Shown piece after piece: positions 52,350 to 62,100 of a DNA stretch of 64,000 bases. The position numbers were made by a program, and so were the translations under genes. The first letter of the stretch is position 1, and each line of letters opens with the position of its first letter. Origin of the DNA: Aquila chrysaetos chrysaetos. Its lineage: Eukaryota; Chordata; Aves; Accipitriformes; Accipitridae. A model generated the notes under the pieces. It was not told the DNA's origin. It searched no databases and saw nothing but the letters and a program-made list of their open reading frames with translations. Where the stretch lies: positions 75,866,017-75,930,016 of the forward strand of contig NC_044030.1 in assembly GCF_900496995.4 (NCBI RefSeq), in the 5' to 3' direction.

Positions 52350-55300
52350 CTTTCCGGTGCAATATTGGGTCATAGAAGCACGCTTGCAGCACCTCCACCC
52401 TATGTCCAGAACCGCCGTATCAATAAGTACCTGGAAAGCAAGTGATGCTGCATTATCTAGAGCTGGTCCCCGTTGCTTCTGGTAAAGGAGATGGGGTCAT
52501 TTCTCCTTGTCAAGAAGTATGGCTGAAGCCAGACTGTCATCACCAGCCCTTAGCAAAAGCCCATTTTGGACTTTGCCTTTACAGAAAAAGCCAACCATGT
52601 CTTGCTCTTTGTGTGTAGTCGTGTTCCTCAAAGCACTTGACTCAGCTAAAAGACTTCACAAATTAATGATGATGGCAATAATTTATAAAGCTTTTTTCCT
52701 TTTAAAAATATAAAATCCCTCTCATTAAATGATCATAAGAAAGAACATTTGATGCAAATAAACATCCTTCCTCAAAACAAGTTGTTGCCCTTCTACCCCG
52801 CAGTGTGTTAAGCTGTGACTAGAAGGATGTTTCCTGACAGTCAAGGTATTCTAAAGTTAGCCAATGCTAAAACCAGAACCTTTTTGCCTTTCTGTTGATA
52901 GTCCCGTATGCACTGGCCTCACCTTGCCGTGCAGCTGAATAAATCTGATACCGTTGTGCTGAGCAAAGAAGTTACCTGAAGCTGTAGTTGCTTGGATTTT
53001 TCCCTACCTAGCAAAGCCGTTTCCTTGATGTGCTGCTGGCACCATAGTGGTGCTGGGGAAAGCCCAGCTGCTGTCGTTGAAAATTACCTCCCTAATTCCT
53101 GATCCTGGAGGGACCTAGATGTGGCCTTATGCCTTTGTGACAGCTCAGTCACATCCCTTTCGGAAGCACAAAGGGGAAGGTGCAAGCAGTAATCTGTCGT
53201 TAATCACTGCCACGCAGTAGGTGGCAAAGGTGGCTGTGATCCCGGAGTAGAGGAAGGAGGTGCAAACATGGTACCGTGACCTGGGCAGAGCATAGTAATG
53301 CAGGCAAAACCCCAAAGGCACAAAAGCCCAGTGATGGGTACCATCCCTGGGGCCATCGTCTGCTCTGAGACCCCCCAGGTGGGCGCTGCAGCAGTGTCGC
53401 AGTGGTAACAGGGCTGCCAGTGTCCTGATGGAAGCTCCAAGGCCTCTTCACTGGCCTTATTCAGTGTTGCTGACGGTAGCTGGTTTCTTTTGATGTTTGC
53501 AGCTGGATCGTCTCCCGCAGGAAGGTGCCATGGCCCTTCAAGCGGTGGCGGTGGAACGAAGGAGCTGGCGGAGCTGAGCCAAGTAGTGCTCCTGCCATCC
53601 TTTCCTGTATAGGAGGGGATGATGCCAAAGCCCCTGTAAAATGAAATGGCTGAAACAGTTTTATTTGAGGTCCCTGCCATTTCATGGGATATCTCCTGTT
53701 GCTAAAGAACTGACACCTGCCTCCACGGTTTCGGAGGGCTTGCAGACTGGTGAGATTTGCATTGCAAAGAGACCATGCATGAGGAGGGAGGGCAGCCTTG
53801 GCGTGGCTAGTTCCTTATGCCATCGTCCAGACGATATAGTGACGCACTTGGGTAAAGAAAGACCCTTGTTTACAGCTGTAACAGCCTTTGGGACTATTGC
53901 TCACTGGCAGTCCCACCATCAGACAGTCACCTACTTCATGGAAAATGCTGCCAGACTGAAAGACAACACATCATATCCCCAGCCCTTCCTGTCCAGCCTC
54001 CTTACACCTCTATGGATGCACGTCATGCCCTCACACTATCTCATGTCGACTGGAAGAAAATGATAAAATTCATCCCTTCCAGCAGCGTGTGCTAAAAATA
54101 AATGAGCAGCGTACGAGACATTGTTTTTCAGATGACTTAAAAAAACATCCCGTGGGGGGAGAGGGGAGGAGGAAGGTGGTGTTTGTCGTCTAGCAATTTG
54201 TTTAGGAAATACCACTTGTGCATCCACTCTCAGGTGTGAGAGCATGAGCTGGCTGAGGGCACCAGGCTGGTTTTCACCTGGGCTAGCACAGTGCGAATGT
54301 GACCCAGGGCTGCACGTGTTGCTCTGGCAGGTGCCCACGGGCTGTGGTAAATGGAGAGCACTACTGGGCGGCAACTGCAGCAGTCTGCTTCAGCAGGTGG
54401 GTTTGGTTTTTTTTTTTTTTTGATACCAGGTGCTGGTGGGTGAGTCATGCGCCTTCAGACAGCAATGCCGTGCCCCAGTGATGGGCTTTTTTTTTCCGCT
54501 GCCTTTTAGGGAGGAGCAGGTCACAAGCATTGTGGCAGTGACCTGGCTGGAGAGGGGCTGGGCTCCGGCAGGCAGCGGGTGAGGGTGTCTGGATGTTTTC
54601 ACAAGGCTGATGAGTCTTAGGAGTGTAATTTTCTGGTAGAGCTGTGCAAAAATGCACTGTGCAGCACCTGCGGTAGCACGTGGCACCACGCTGATGGGCC
54701 TTCTCAGGACAGCTTCACTGATGCCCCCTGAAGAAAAGCTCTTTCAAGCCTCTGCTGGTGGCTCACTGGGAAAGGACAGGGAATTGCTTCCCTTTGTTTT
54801 TTTTCATTCACTAGAAACCAGAGCCTTTGGCCACGAAGCTCTTAGTTGTCCTCCCACTGGGAACGGGTGCCCCAGGCATGGTGCTCCCTGCCTGTGAAGC
54901 TGGGAGAAGCAGCATGATGAGTCAGCGGAAAGCCTGCTGATGTGCATGGTGTAGCAGGTGAGGATCTCAGGCTCACTTCTCCAGAAACACATCTGGGTCC
55001 CAGCTTTAGGGAGGAAGAATAAGCTGTGCACTATCCCTTTGCTACTCCCTTGTGGTAAGCAGTATCATTTCCCCCTTTTCCAAAACTCCAGCTTCAAACT
55101 TAGGAGAAAGTAAAAAATCTGACCTTGGAGAAATGCTGTATTCCCTTCTGCCTGCATTCGAGACAAAACCCTCAACTTAGATGTCTATCCTTCACTGATC
55201 CCCAAGGACTCTCCTCCTCAAAGCTGCAACACCTCTGGTAGAGGTAATGGAGCCCCTGACACCACCCAACTATTCTGCAGGCAGTAGTTACTAGAAAATA

Positions 55301-55491
55301 TTAGAAGAGGTGTCTCAGTTTCCCATTTTGAAGTCCAATGATATGGTTGTCTTGTTCCCCTTAAAGACAGAAGTAAAAGCCTAATCTCCCAATGCATACC
55401 TATTGGCACTCCGCTGTTGCCTTAGTGTGTGCCTGCTGATTTGGAAGTATGGAACGAATTTGCATCATACGATCATGCATTCAGAATCTGA

Positions 55492-55509
55492 CCCCCCCCC
55501 CCCCCCCCC
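55492..55509. repeat. Poly(C) run, 18 bases
   Basis: This is an uninterrupted C18 run between AATCTGA and GAGTTATAAC. Such long C homopolymers are rare, and the length may also be affected by assembly error. Confidence 0.9.
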
Positions 55510-55818
55510 GAGTTATAACAATGACCCATTTTTCTCACAAATGCTTTGTATTTATTGTCTCAGCAAGAATTCAAGACATACATGCATGGGGCATACATGT
55601 GGGGCACACAGCAAAACATGTGGCCCGTATCCAGAATAGGCCTTAAGAAAAACAAACTCATGTTGATACATTCATATAGCAGATCCTTTGCAGAAGTAAT
55701 AAAAGAAATCCTAGGGAGGACATCAGCAAGCACTTGCTCATATACTGGCACTGATCGCTTGAATCTAGGTCTTTTTCCTGAGCTCCTGGTGAATGCTAGC
55801 ACTCTTGACAATGCTCAG

Positions 55819-55860
55819 AGAAACATAAAAACATTTCACAGAAACATAAAAACATTTCAC
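55819..55860. repeat. Perfect 21-bp tandem duplication
   Basis: The 21-base unit (AGAAACAT followed by AAAAACATTTCAC) occurs twice in a row without mismatch, which suggests a recent duplication. Confidence 0.92.
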
Positions 55861-57639
55861 AAGAAGCAACTAGTCTTTGCAGATCTAGACAGAAAAACAC
55901 TGCGCTAATACTTAACTCAGATATCCCCATGATAATGCATTTATGTGGATGCTTTTTTTCATAACATTCATGTGTGCTACAGCCTGAAGAACTGGGCAGG
56001 CTCTATGAAGCCCACACCTGGCTTCCAATTCAATTTCAAAGGAGCATACCTTGAGCAGAACACTTTTATTCAAATACATTTCAGCTACTAATGCAGATGC
56101 TAATGCTGAATTTTCCTGAGAGTCCCAAACAGGCACGATTATTGTTTAGTGTCCTTGACGAGAACTCCAAGACTCCACCAAGCCCAGGACATAAAGCAAG
56201 ACTCCTGTTGAAGTCGGGGCTGCCTTTGATGAACAGCTTTGCCGAGTTGCATGCAGCACTAGCCTGGGAGCTGGTGTTTAGCCAAACAGAAACTCTTTGC
56301 ATTTACTTTTTAATACCTGAAAAACTGACCTCTGCACACATCAGCAAAACATGTTACTTTGCAGTATTAAGATGAATAACAACTATTCTTGAAACATTAT
56401 GTTCTCACTGAAAAGGTATTAGCTGGCTTAGAAGAGGAAGGAACCGTGCATGTGGCTCAAGCCAATGGCAAAGCTCCCAATAATGCCACTGGGATGGGGT
56501 TAAAAGTCCTCCATGTGGGAAGCAGGCAAAGTCAGCCAGCTTCTGCCTAGTGAAATCAGTGACAACAAGTAACAGCTATGTACAGTTGGTTGTGACAGAG
56601 TGACCAGAGCTATTTCACGACAATTTTGCAAATGCAGATTCAGAAGAGCTAACCAAAAAATTAATTGTAAATACAAACAAGAATTCACTATTCAAGGCAG
56701 CAAAAAATTTAATTTGAACAGACCCAGAGTTCAGAAAGTGGAATTATAGAACCTTATACATTGCAAATGTACTTACATACAGGGTTAGTTAAGAGAAGGA
56801 ACTCTGACCATTGACCTAAGAAGTAGCTACAAAACATGATCAGCTTCAGCCATTTTCTTGCTAGCTTGCACCCGTGAAAAAATACTGTTTAGGATCATGT
56901 CTGACATGAATTGACTAGCAGAGTTACTATTTGCCTTGACAGCCATCAGCATGCTTAATTCAGCTCATCCAAAGCCAGCCAAGGGTAATAACCCCTCAGT
57001 GAGATAGGCATAATGCATCACCATCCACTGGATGTGCTACAGGAGCTTCATCATTCTGGAACTGAAATGAGGTTGCTGTGAAATGAAATGGAAATAAAGT
57101 ACAAGGGAAGAACCTTTGCTTGTGAGTATATTAAACATTCAGAAGTCCAAGGCTACTTTCCTGTACTGATTGTAACATTAAGTTCTATTGATATTATTTC
57201 TTCAAAGAGAGGTAGTTGCTTTCTTTGAATAAATAACATTCTCAAGAAAACTTAAGATTCAACTCACATTCAGCTTTAAGGTCTACTTCTATTGAAGAGT
57301 TATTTTGTTACTTATAAAGGCACAGCAGTATTGTACTGTTCTCAAGAAATTCTTTGTAATGTTGAAAGAATCCTTCCACCAAACACACATACCTCAATAT
57401 CTCTATCTATGTAATATATATTCTTATATGTCTTATATAATGCTATACTAAAGTATGCTCCCCTCAGTTGCATGAAGTATTTCCTTTATTATCAGAAAAC
57501 ATCATGCTTTCTTCTAATTAATATAATGTATTTTTATGTCATGTTTTGAACATTTTTTCATACTATTTTTGAACCTAACAAGTAGCATTCAATTAATAGT
57601 TCTGTGAAATACTCATTTCATGCACATGGGGTGCACGTA

Positions 57640-57705
57640 CTTATATTTTTTATATATATTATATATATATACACAAATACATACATATATATATATAATA
57701 TAGAC
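57640..57705. repeat. TA microsatellite
   Basis: Interrupted TA/TATATA and ATAC steps lie about 0.7 kb beyond the PMAIP1 stop codon, possibly within its 3' UTR. Confidence 0.85.
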
Positions 57706-58319
57706 TAGAACTATGCAGTATCATGTTAGTACATAGAATTGTAATTTTTAGTCCACAAAGCAACATCCTGTAACAAATAACCTTTCAATACAGACAGTGG
57801 TTTAATTAACAAATGAAATAATCCCACCACCAGATTCCTGTCTAGCAGAATCCATGCTTTAGGAAACAAAAACAGTCAGAACCCGAGCAACTGGCTTTTG
57901 CCTTGCGGGATACGATCCCGTGTTCCAAGACACTGACTTTTTTTTTGGCTTCTTCCCAAAGGTGGTCCTCGGTGAAACAGGAGGACCAGAGGGCGACTGG
58001 GGAAACCAGGCTGCTGGAAGTCTTCTCAGACCAGGCTGAAGGGCAAGTTCCATCTTGCCCCAAGTCTCCCCATCGCGTGGCGAGGGCCTCTGCCCGTCGC
58101 TATCTTTGTTTTTTTTTCACCTGGCTTTCAGACGCCAACATCGCCGTAACATTCTTCAAAGAAACCGTGTTGCGACAGCCATCCATTCAGCAGCTCCGGG
58201 CAGCAAAATACAACGCAAAGAGCTTTCTTCATCTCCCACTGTCAGTGAAGTCTCTTGTCCCAAATCCACAAAGCCAAGGTCTTTCCCTGCTTTTTCAGCG
58301 CACCGCTTCCGAGGGGAGC

Positions 58320-58432
58320 TCACGTCTCCGGGAAGAATAGCTTCGTGAGGAGGTTCAGGATCTTCTGCCGCAGGTCCCACTTGTCGCCGATCCTGCGCAG
58401 CTGCAGGGCGCACTGCGCCTCCACCTCCCGCC
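58320..58432 (-). CDS. PMAIP1: PMAIP1 coding exon 2 (BH3 and C-terminus)
   Basis: The acceptor reads GTGCCCTGCAG on the minus strand and entry is in phase 1. The exon encodes REVEAQ, then the BH3 helix and the tail ending LFFPET, with TGA at 58322-58320. Lysines in GDK, RQK and TKL sit where human NOXA has its three C-terminal lysines, which are reported ubiquitin sites. The 3' UTR continues leftward. Confidence 0.93.
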
Positions 58433-58895
58433 CTGCAGGGCACACGCACGGCCATCAGCCCCCCGCACCGCCGCCTCCCCACCCGCGCCCGCTCGGAATG
58501 TTACGGAGAACTTGACGGTATCGCGCATTTTTTCCCAGGGCCTTTTTTTTTTTTTTTTTTTTTTTTTTCCTCCTCACTTAATATTAACACACACACACAC
58601 ACACACACACACGCTACGAGCACCGCCTGTACCCACCCCCGCGTCCACACGGGCGGCCGCAGCCGCATCCTGCCGCCCGCGGTCCCCGCTCCCGCTCCTG
58701 GAGCCGGGACGGGGAGGGGAGGTGGGCAGCGGACCGGCCGGAGAAGCGTGAAACCCGACCCCCCCGCCTCCGCCACCACCAGCACCACCAGCACCACCAG
58801 CACCAGCACCCCCCCCCCTCGCTCCCTTCACCCCCCCCGGTACCTGCGGGAGCGGCGGGCGGCGCGGCCTTGCGCAGGGTCCTGCCAGGCATCAT
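58320..58895 (-). CDS. PMAIP1: PMAIP1 (NOXA), BH3-only pro-apoptotic protein
   Basis: This is a two-exon gene, join(58844-58895, 58320-58432) on the minus strand, encoding 54 residues from the first ATG or 53 from the second. NOXA is a BH3-only BCL2-family protein that binds MCL1 and A1 at the outer mitochondrial membrane and promotes apoptosis. Exon 1 encodes MMPGRTLRKAAPPAAPA. Exon 2 encodes the BH3 helix CALQLRRIGDKW, with the invariant Leu-x4-Gly-Asp, and the C-terminal mitochondrial-targeting helix KILNLLTKLF. Human NOXA has 54 residues, the same two-part coding layout and matching blocks (MPG, Cys-Ala before BH3, RRxGDK, RQKxLNL, KLF). The human start aligns with the second ATG here. 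The N-terminal linker has no Ser, unlike the human protein. The gene lies in a CpG island and converges with PDZD2. Confidence 0.93.
58543..58568. repeat. Poly(T) run, 26 bases, in the PMAIP1 intron
   Basis: This is an uninterrupted T26 run on the plus strand (A26 in the transcript), followed 18 bases later by the AC microsatellite. Confidence 0.92.
58587..58612. repeat. (AC)13 microsatellite in the PMAIP1 intron
   Basis: Thirteen perfect AC units lie within the single coding-region intron of PMAIP1. It is a probable polymorphic marker. Confidence 0.93.
58844..58895 (-). CDS. PMAIP1: PMAIP1 coding exon 1
   Basis: Two adjacent ATGs lie at 58895-58893 and 58892-58890. The first has G at -3 and A at +4; the second has A at -3 and C at +4, and matches the human N-terminus (MPG). 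The exon has 17 codons plus one base and ends GCAG|GTACCG. The product is basic, then Ala/Pro-rich. The intron (58433-58843, 411 bp) contains a T26 run and an AC microsatellite. Confidence 0.9.
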
Positions 58896-59014
58896 CGCGG
58901 CGGCGGGGTACGGCGCCGGGGCGGGGCGGGGGTACGGCAACGGGTACGGCTCGGCGGCGGCAACGGAGTGCGGGAGGGCGGGGCGGAGCGCGGCCCTAAG
59001 AGCAGCGGGGCGGC

Positions 59015-59024
59015 GGGGCTTTCC
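59015..59024 (+). promoter_or_regulatory. Kappa-B-like site upstream of PMAIP1
   Basis: GGGGCTTTCC fits the NF-kappa-B consensus GGGRNWYYCC and lies about 10 bases from the CRE pair. It is a motif match only. Confidence 0.35.
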
Positions 59025-59032
59025 CCGCGACG

Positions 59033-59043
59033 TGACGTGACGT
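59033..59043. promoter_or_regulatory. Tandem TGACGT (CRE half-sites) upstream of PMAIP1
   Basis: Two TGACGT hexamers overlap by one base at 59033-59038 and 59038-59043, 138-148 bases upstream of the first ATG. CREB/ATF factors bind TGACGT. Stress induction of mammalian NOXA through ATF3/ATF4 and CRE-type sites is established, so this is a plausible response element; function here is inferred. Confidence 0.55.
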
Positions 59044-59052
59044 TCGGAAACC

Positions 59053-59061
59053 GCGCGGGAA
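59053..59061 (+). promoter_or_regulatory. E2F-like site upstream of PMAIP1
   Basis: GCGCGGGAA contains the E2F core GCGGGAA, 158-166 bases upstream of the first ATG. Human NOXA is reported to be an E2F1 target. It is a motif match only. Confidence 0.35.
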
Positions 59062-59107
59062 TCCCGCCCCCCCGCCGGGCAGGCAGGGGCCTGCCGCAGC
59101 GCGCCCC

Positions 59108-59160
59108 GGGCGGGGGCGGGGGCGGGGGCCGGGGGGCGGGGGGCGAGGGCCGGGGGCGGG
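59108..59160 (+). promoter_or_regulatory. G-quadruplex-prone GC-box cluster
   Basis: At least seven G runs of three to six bases are separated by one to three C-containing bases (GGGCGGGGGCGGGGGCGGGG type). This fits the G3+N1-7 quadruplex pattern and also provides several overlapping Sp1/KLF sites at the upstream edge of the PMAIP1 CpG island. Confidence 0.65.
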
Positions 59161-62100
59161 TCCCTGGGTCAGCGGCGGTGAAAAGTAACGGCGGGATGGG
59201 GGGGGGGGGGGGGTGTGCTGGAAGAGGGGGAGATGGAGCGTGTTTAGGGGGGAGAAGAGGTGGGGGGGGGGGGGCGTGGGGTGGGCTTGTGGTGGGCCAG
59301 GGGAGGTGGGAGGGTGGGCTGGGATTTTGTGGTGGTGGTCCAGGAGAGGCGGACGGGGTTGTGCTGGCAAGGGACGGGGTTTGCCCGGGGTGGGCAAGAA
59401 GACAGGGAGGGATGGGTCTGCTTGTCCTTAACCAGGAGATGCTCCTGACGCAGCGCTGTGTCGCTTGGGGTTTTGCTTTCAAGGTGATGGTGACCTTAGC
59501 CTCAAACAAGCCATAGGGAAACAAGCTGGCCCACGTCGTGTGCCGTTTGCCACTCAGGGCCTCCCTCCCGCTGCTGGATCGTCCCCGTGGCAGTGCAGGG
59601 CCTGCACCGCGCGTCGCTGGCTGACACGCGCCGGGGCGTGCTTACCTGCGCTCGCTGTAATTTTAGATGGTGCCTTTTACAAGAGGCAAGAAACAAGAGC
59701 TGAAATTATAAAGTTGCCCTCGTGACTTTTTGATTGTTGCACAGTGTTGGGAGAGCTGCCAGTGAGACGTGAGTCACTCCTCTGTCTCCTGCGTCTCGGA
59801 GAGTTGATATTTGGTGCGGTGGCACATAGGATGGACTTTTGTTTTTAAGGGGAAATGAAAACAGCTTGATGTAAAGAAAGCACAGATGGGCTAGACATAA
59901 CAAAGAACCGATTTGTGGCTGAAAGCCAGTCAATGCCCACCTCTCCCATCAAAACACAGCTTCAAGCAGGAAAAGACACCAGGGTGTAATACAGGCCCAC
60001 AAGGGGCTGTCGAGGAGCTCTTTTCTGCGGGATGACTCTGAAGTCAAGTGTCTGGAAACGCTGATGACTTTGAAGTCTATTGGAAGAGGAAAAGTTCACC
60101 AGCTCAGCTCAGAAACCCTTTCCCCTGCATATGTGCTGGAAGCGATGGCACATGTAATTTCTCTCCCTGCGTAGGAAACCTCAGCCCCTTTGCTCCCTGG
60201 CAGAAGGCAGCGGGCACAGTGGTGTCGCGGGGCTGGCGTGTGGGAGAGGCAGTGGTGCCGGCTCATGGACGGGGCATGTCTCAGGGCGAGATGTCCAAAT
60301 GAAGGGTAGAGCTGGATGAGGCTTTTGCATGGCCGTTCCTGGGATGGTGGCTGGCACTGGCTCTGGTGGCATCCTGCAGTGTGCTCTGCTGGGTTGTGAC
60401 GTGGTGTCGGAGCAGTTTAGGTTGGCCACAGAGGAGTTTCTGCTGTGTTTGAGAAGACACTGCCTTAATCTCTCATCCTTTGGTATAACACCTATATGGC
60501 ATACAGGCTTATTTGCTTGACTTGATGCGTTTAGGGTCATTTTTCAGCTGTGAACACCCCTGTTTGTAATGCATCCCCATTCAGGGAGAGCTGCCCTTTG
60601 ACCGTATCATTCCTGTTACATAAGAAACTGTTTCTTCAAAACAAGTTTGTTGGGTTTTAGATGGCGGGAAGGCAGGTAAACAGCTGGGGAGTGTGTCAGG
60701 CTGCATGACGTGTCATCCCTCACGGTGGAGATGCTGTGGTCTGCAGCACGTGATGCTCAGGGCTGCATCTCACAGCTGTAGCCTGACGGCTTCTCCATGA
60801 ATCATGGCAGCCCCTCCAGGATGCCAGAACAGGGGGGCAGGGTGCTCACCGAGACCTCCACATGCCCCCAGTGCTCTGCAGTGCTCAGCAGCCCAAATGC
60901 AGCGAAAGCACTCATGAACTCAGTCCATAGGGAAGAGGGACACCCTTATCCCTTGCCCTGCTGGGCACATGCATATTATTTTCCTCATTTAATTTGCTCA
61001 TTTAGGCAGAGCCAGGGATGACACGGGGCTTGCTCTTCTTTGTGAATTCGGAGACAGATCTAATACTTGGGCATATTATTTAAATGACTGTTCCTGCAGT
61101 GAGGCCAAAACCAAATGAACCTCAATCCTGTCCTGCTTAGTAACACTTCCTCACCCAAGAAGGGGATGATCTTTAAAGGCAACTTCTCCCTGTATACCTC
61201 TGCAGCAACACAAAGAGATGGGCCCTTCTTTTGGGCATATGTGGGATAGGAGATGCTTTCCTATCAGGGCAGCTGGACACAAACCCAGTGGGATAGCAGA
61301 GTCGCAGGCATTCATTTATTTTCTTTATTTTAAAATAGTGGTGGGGTAATAAGAAGGGTGGGGGGCTTCAGTGTACAAAATGGGTTAATGGACCCACCTG
61401 TGAGACAGAGTATCTATCTGAAGTGCTCATCTTGCCCATCGCTGCGGTCAGAGCCATGTATCTGAGTGCAGTGGTGTAAGGCAGGAAGCCCCACTGTTTA
61501 GAGGGCAGCTGACTTGCACGAGCTCCGGATCTGGCCCACCTCCCCACAGGGTTTTACTGGTGTGTGAGGGCCTTACTGGTGTGTGACAAATCACAGTCTG
61601 TTGTGGCGGGAGCTGCACATGGTGGGGCCGCTGCCAGTTACAGGATTGCACAACAGCAGCAGAGCAAAAAAAAGTCCATTGTGCTTTCAAGCCACCCGTG
61701 AGCTCTGACTTTTTTTCTTTTAGTTCCCTTAAATAAAGTGGTGTGGCTGTGGGAAGTACAGGCCTCTGGGAAGCTGCTCTACCGGAGCAGCCACAAAAGT
61801 TGTTCCTTGCCGTGGCCCCACCGAGCAGGACCACGGGTCCCCAGGTGGGCACAGCCTCAGTGAGGAGCAAAGCACCGGTAGCCCAAGGAGCACAAACCCC
61901 TTGGAGCAGCCTTCCAGTTTATTCCTGTTGAACACCATTTAAAGTTAGCACAATTACACAGCTGAGAAGAGACAGTCATCTTGAGATAACATGCTCCAAG
62001 CTTTGTTGATGTCTGGGGGATGTGGTCTAACCAGGAACATGTTACTGAAAGCCAATATGTGATGGACTATCAGTATGAGCAACACAAGTGGGCAGGCTTG

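Larger units (their letters stand above)
49711..58319. other. Intergenic region between PDZD2 and PMAIP1, including the probable PMAIP1 3' UTR
   Basis: No coding exon was recognised. Positions 50500-51250 and 52000-52300 are moderately GC-rich with several overlapping chance frames. Simple repeats are T21 at 52329-52349, C18 at 55492-55509, a 21-bp duplication at 55819-55860 and a TA microsatellite at about 57640-57705. The PMAIP1 3' UTR should extend leftward from 58319. Candidate minus-strand poly(A) hexamers are ATTAAA at 57806-57801 and AATAAA at 57492-57487, 56070-56065 and 55556-55551; I cannot choose between them. Confidence 0.6.
58370..59160. promoter_or_regulatory. CpG island covering PMAIP1 exons 1-2 and promoter
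   Basis: CpG is dense from exon 2 through about 270 bases upstream of the start codon, with GC boxes (GGGGCGGGG type) at about 58918-58931 and 59108-59130. There is no TATA box near the expected start site. This is typical of a broad, Sp1-type vertebrate promoter. The island could also drive plus-strand transcription, but no plus-strand gene is visible. Confidence 0.8.

Noticed and set aside
53204..53680. A minus-strand 158-codon frame, with an adjacent frame rich in hydrophobic residues (HHWAFVPLGFCLHYYALPR), considered as a decayed retrocopy of a membrane protein.
   Set aside because: Stops interrupt the hydrophobic frame, no poly(A) tail or flanking repeats are seen, and no family could be named. 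A tblastn search of the 53150-53700 region would settle it.
49711..58319. A search for GOLPH3, the human downstream neighbour of PDZD2.
   Set aside because: None of the distinctive GOLPH3 blocks was found on either strand by reading. A tblastn search would be needed to exclude short exons.
58156..58482. A minus-strand 108-codon frame over PMAIP1 exon 2.
   Set aside because: It is a different frame from the BH3 frame and gives an Arg/Gly-rich meaningless product. The spliced NOXA frame explains the region.
59065..59100. GGGCAGGCAGGGGCCTGCC-like sequence considered as a p53 response element for NOXA.
   Set aside because: It lacks the CWWG core in both halves.
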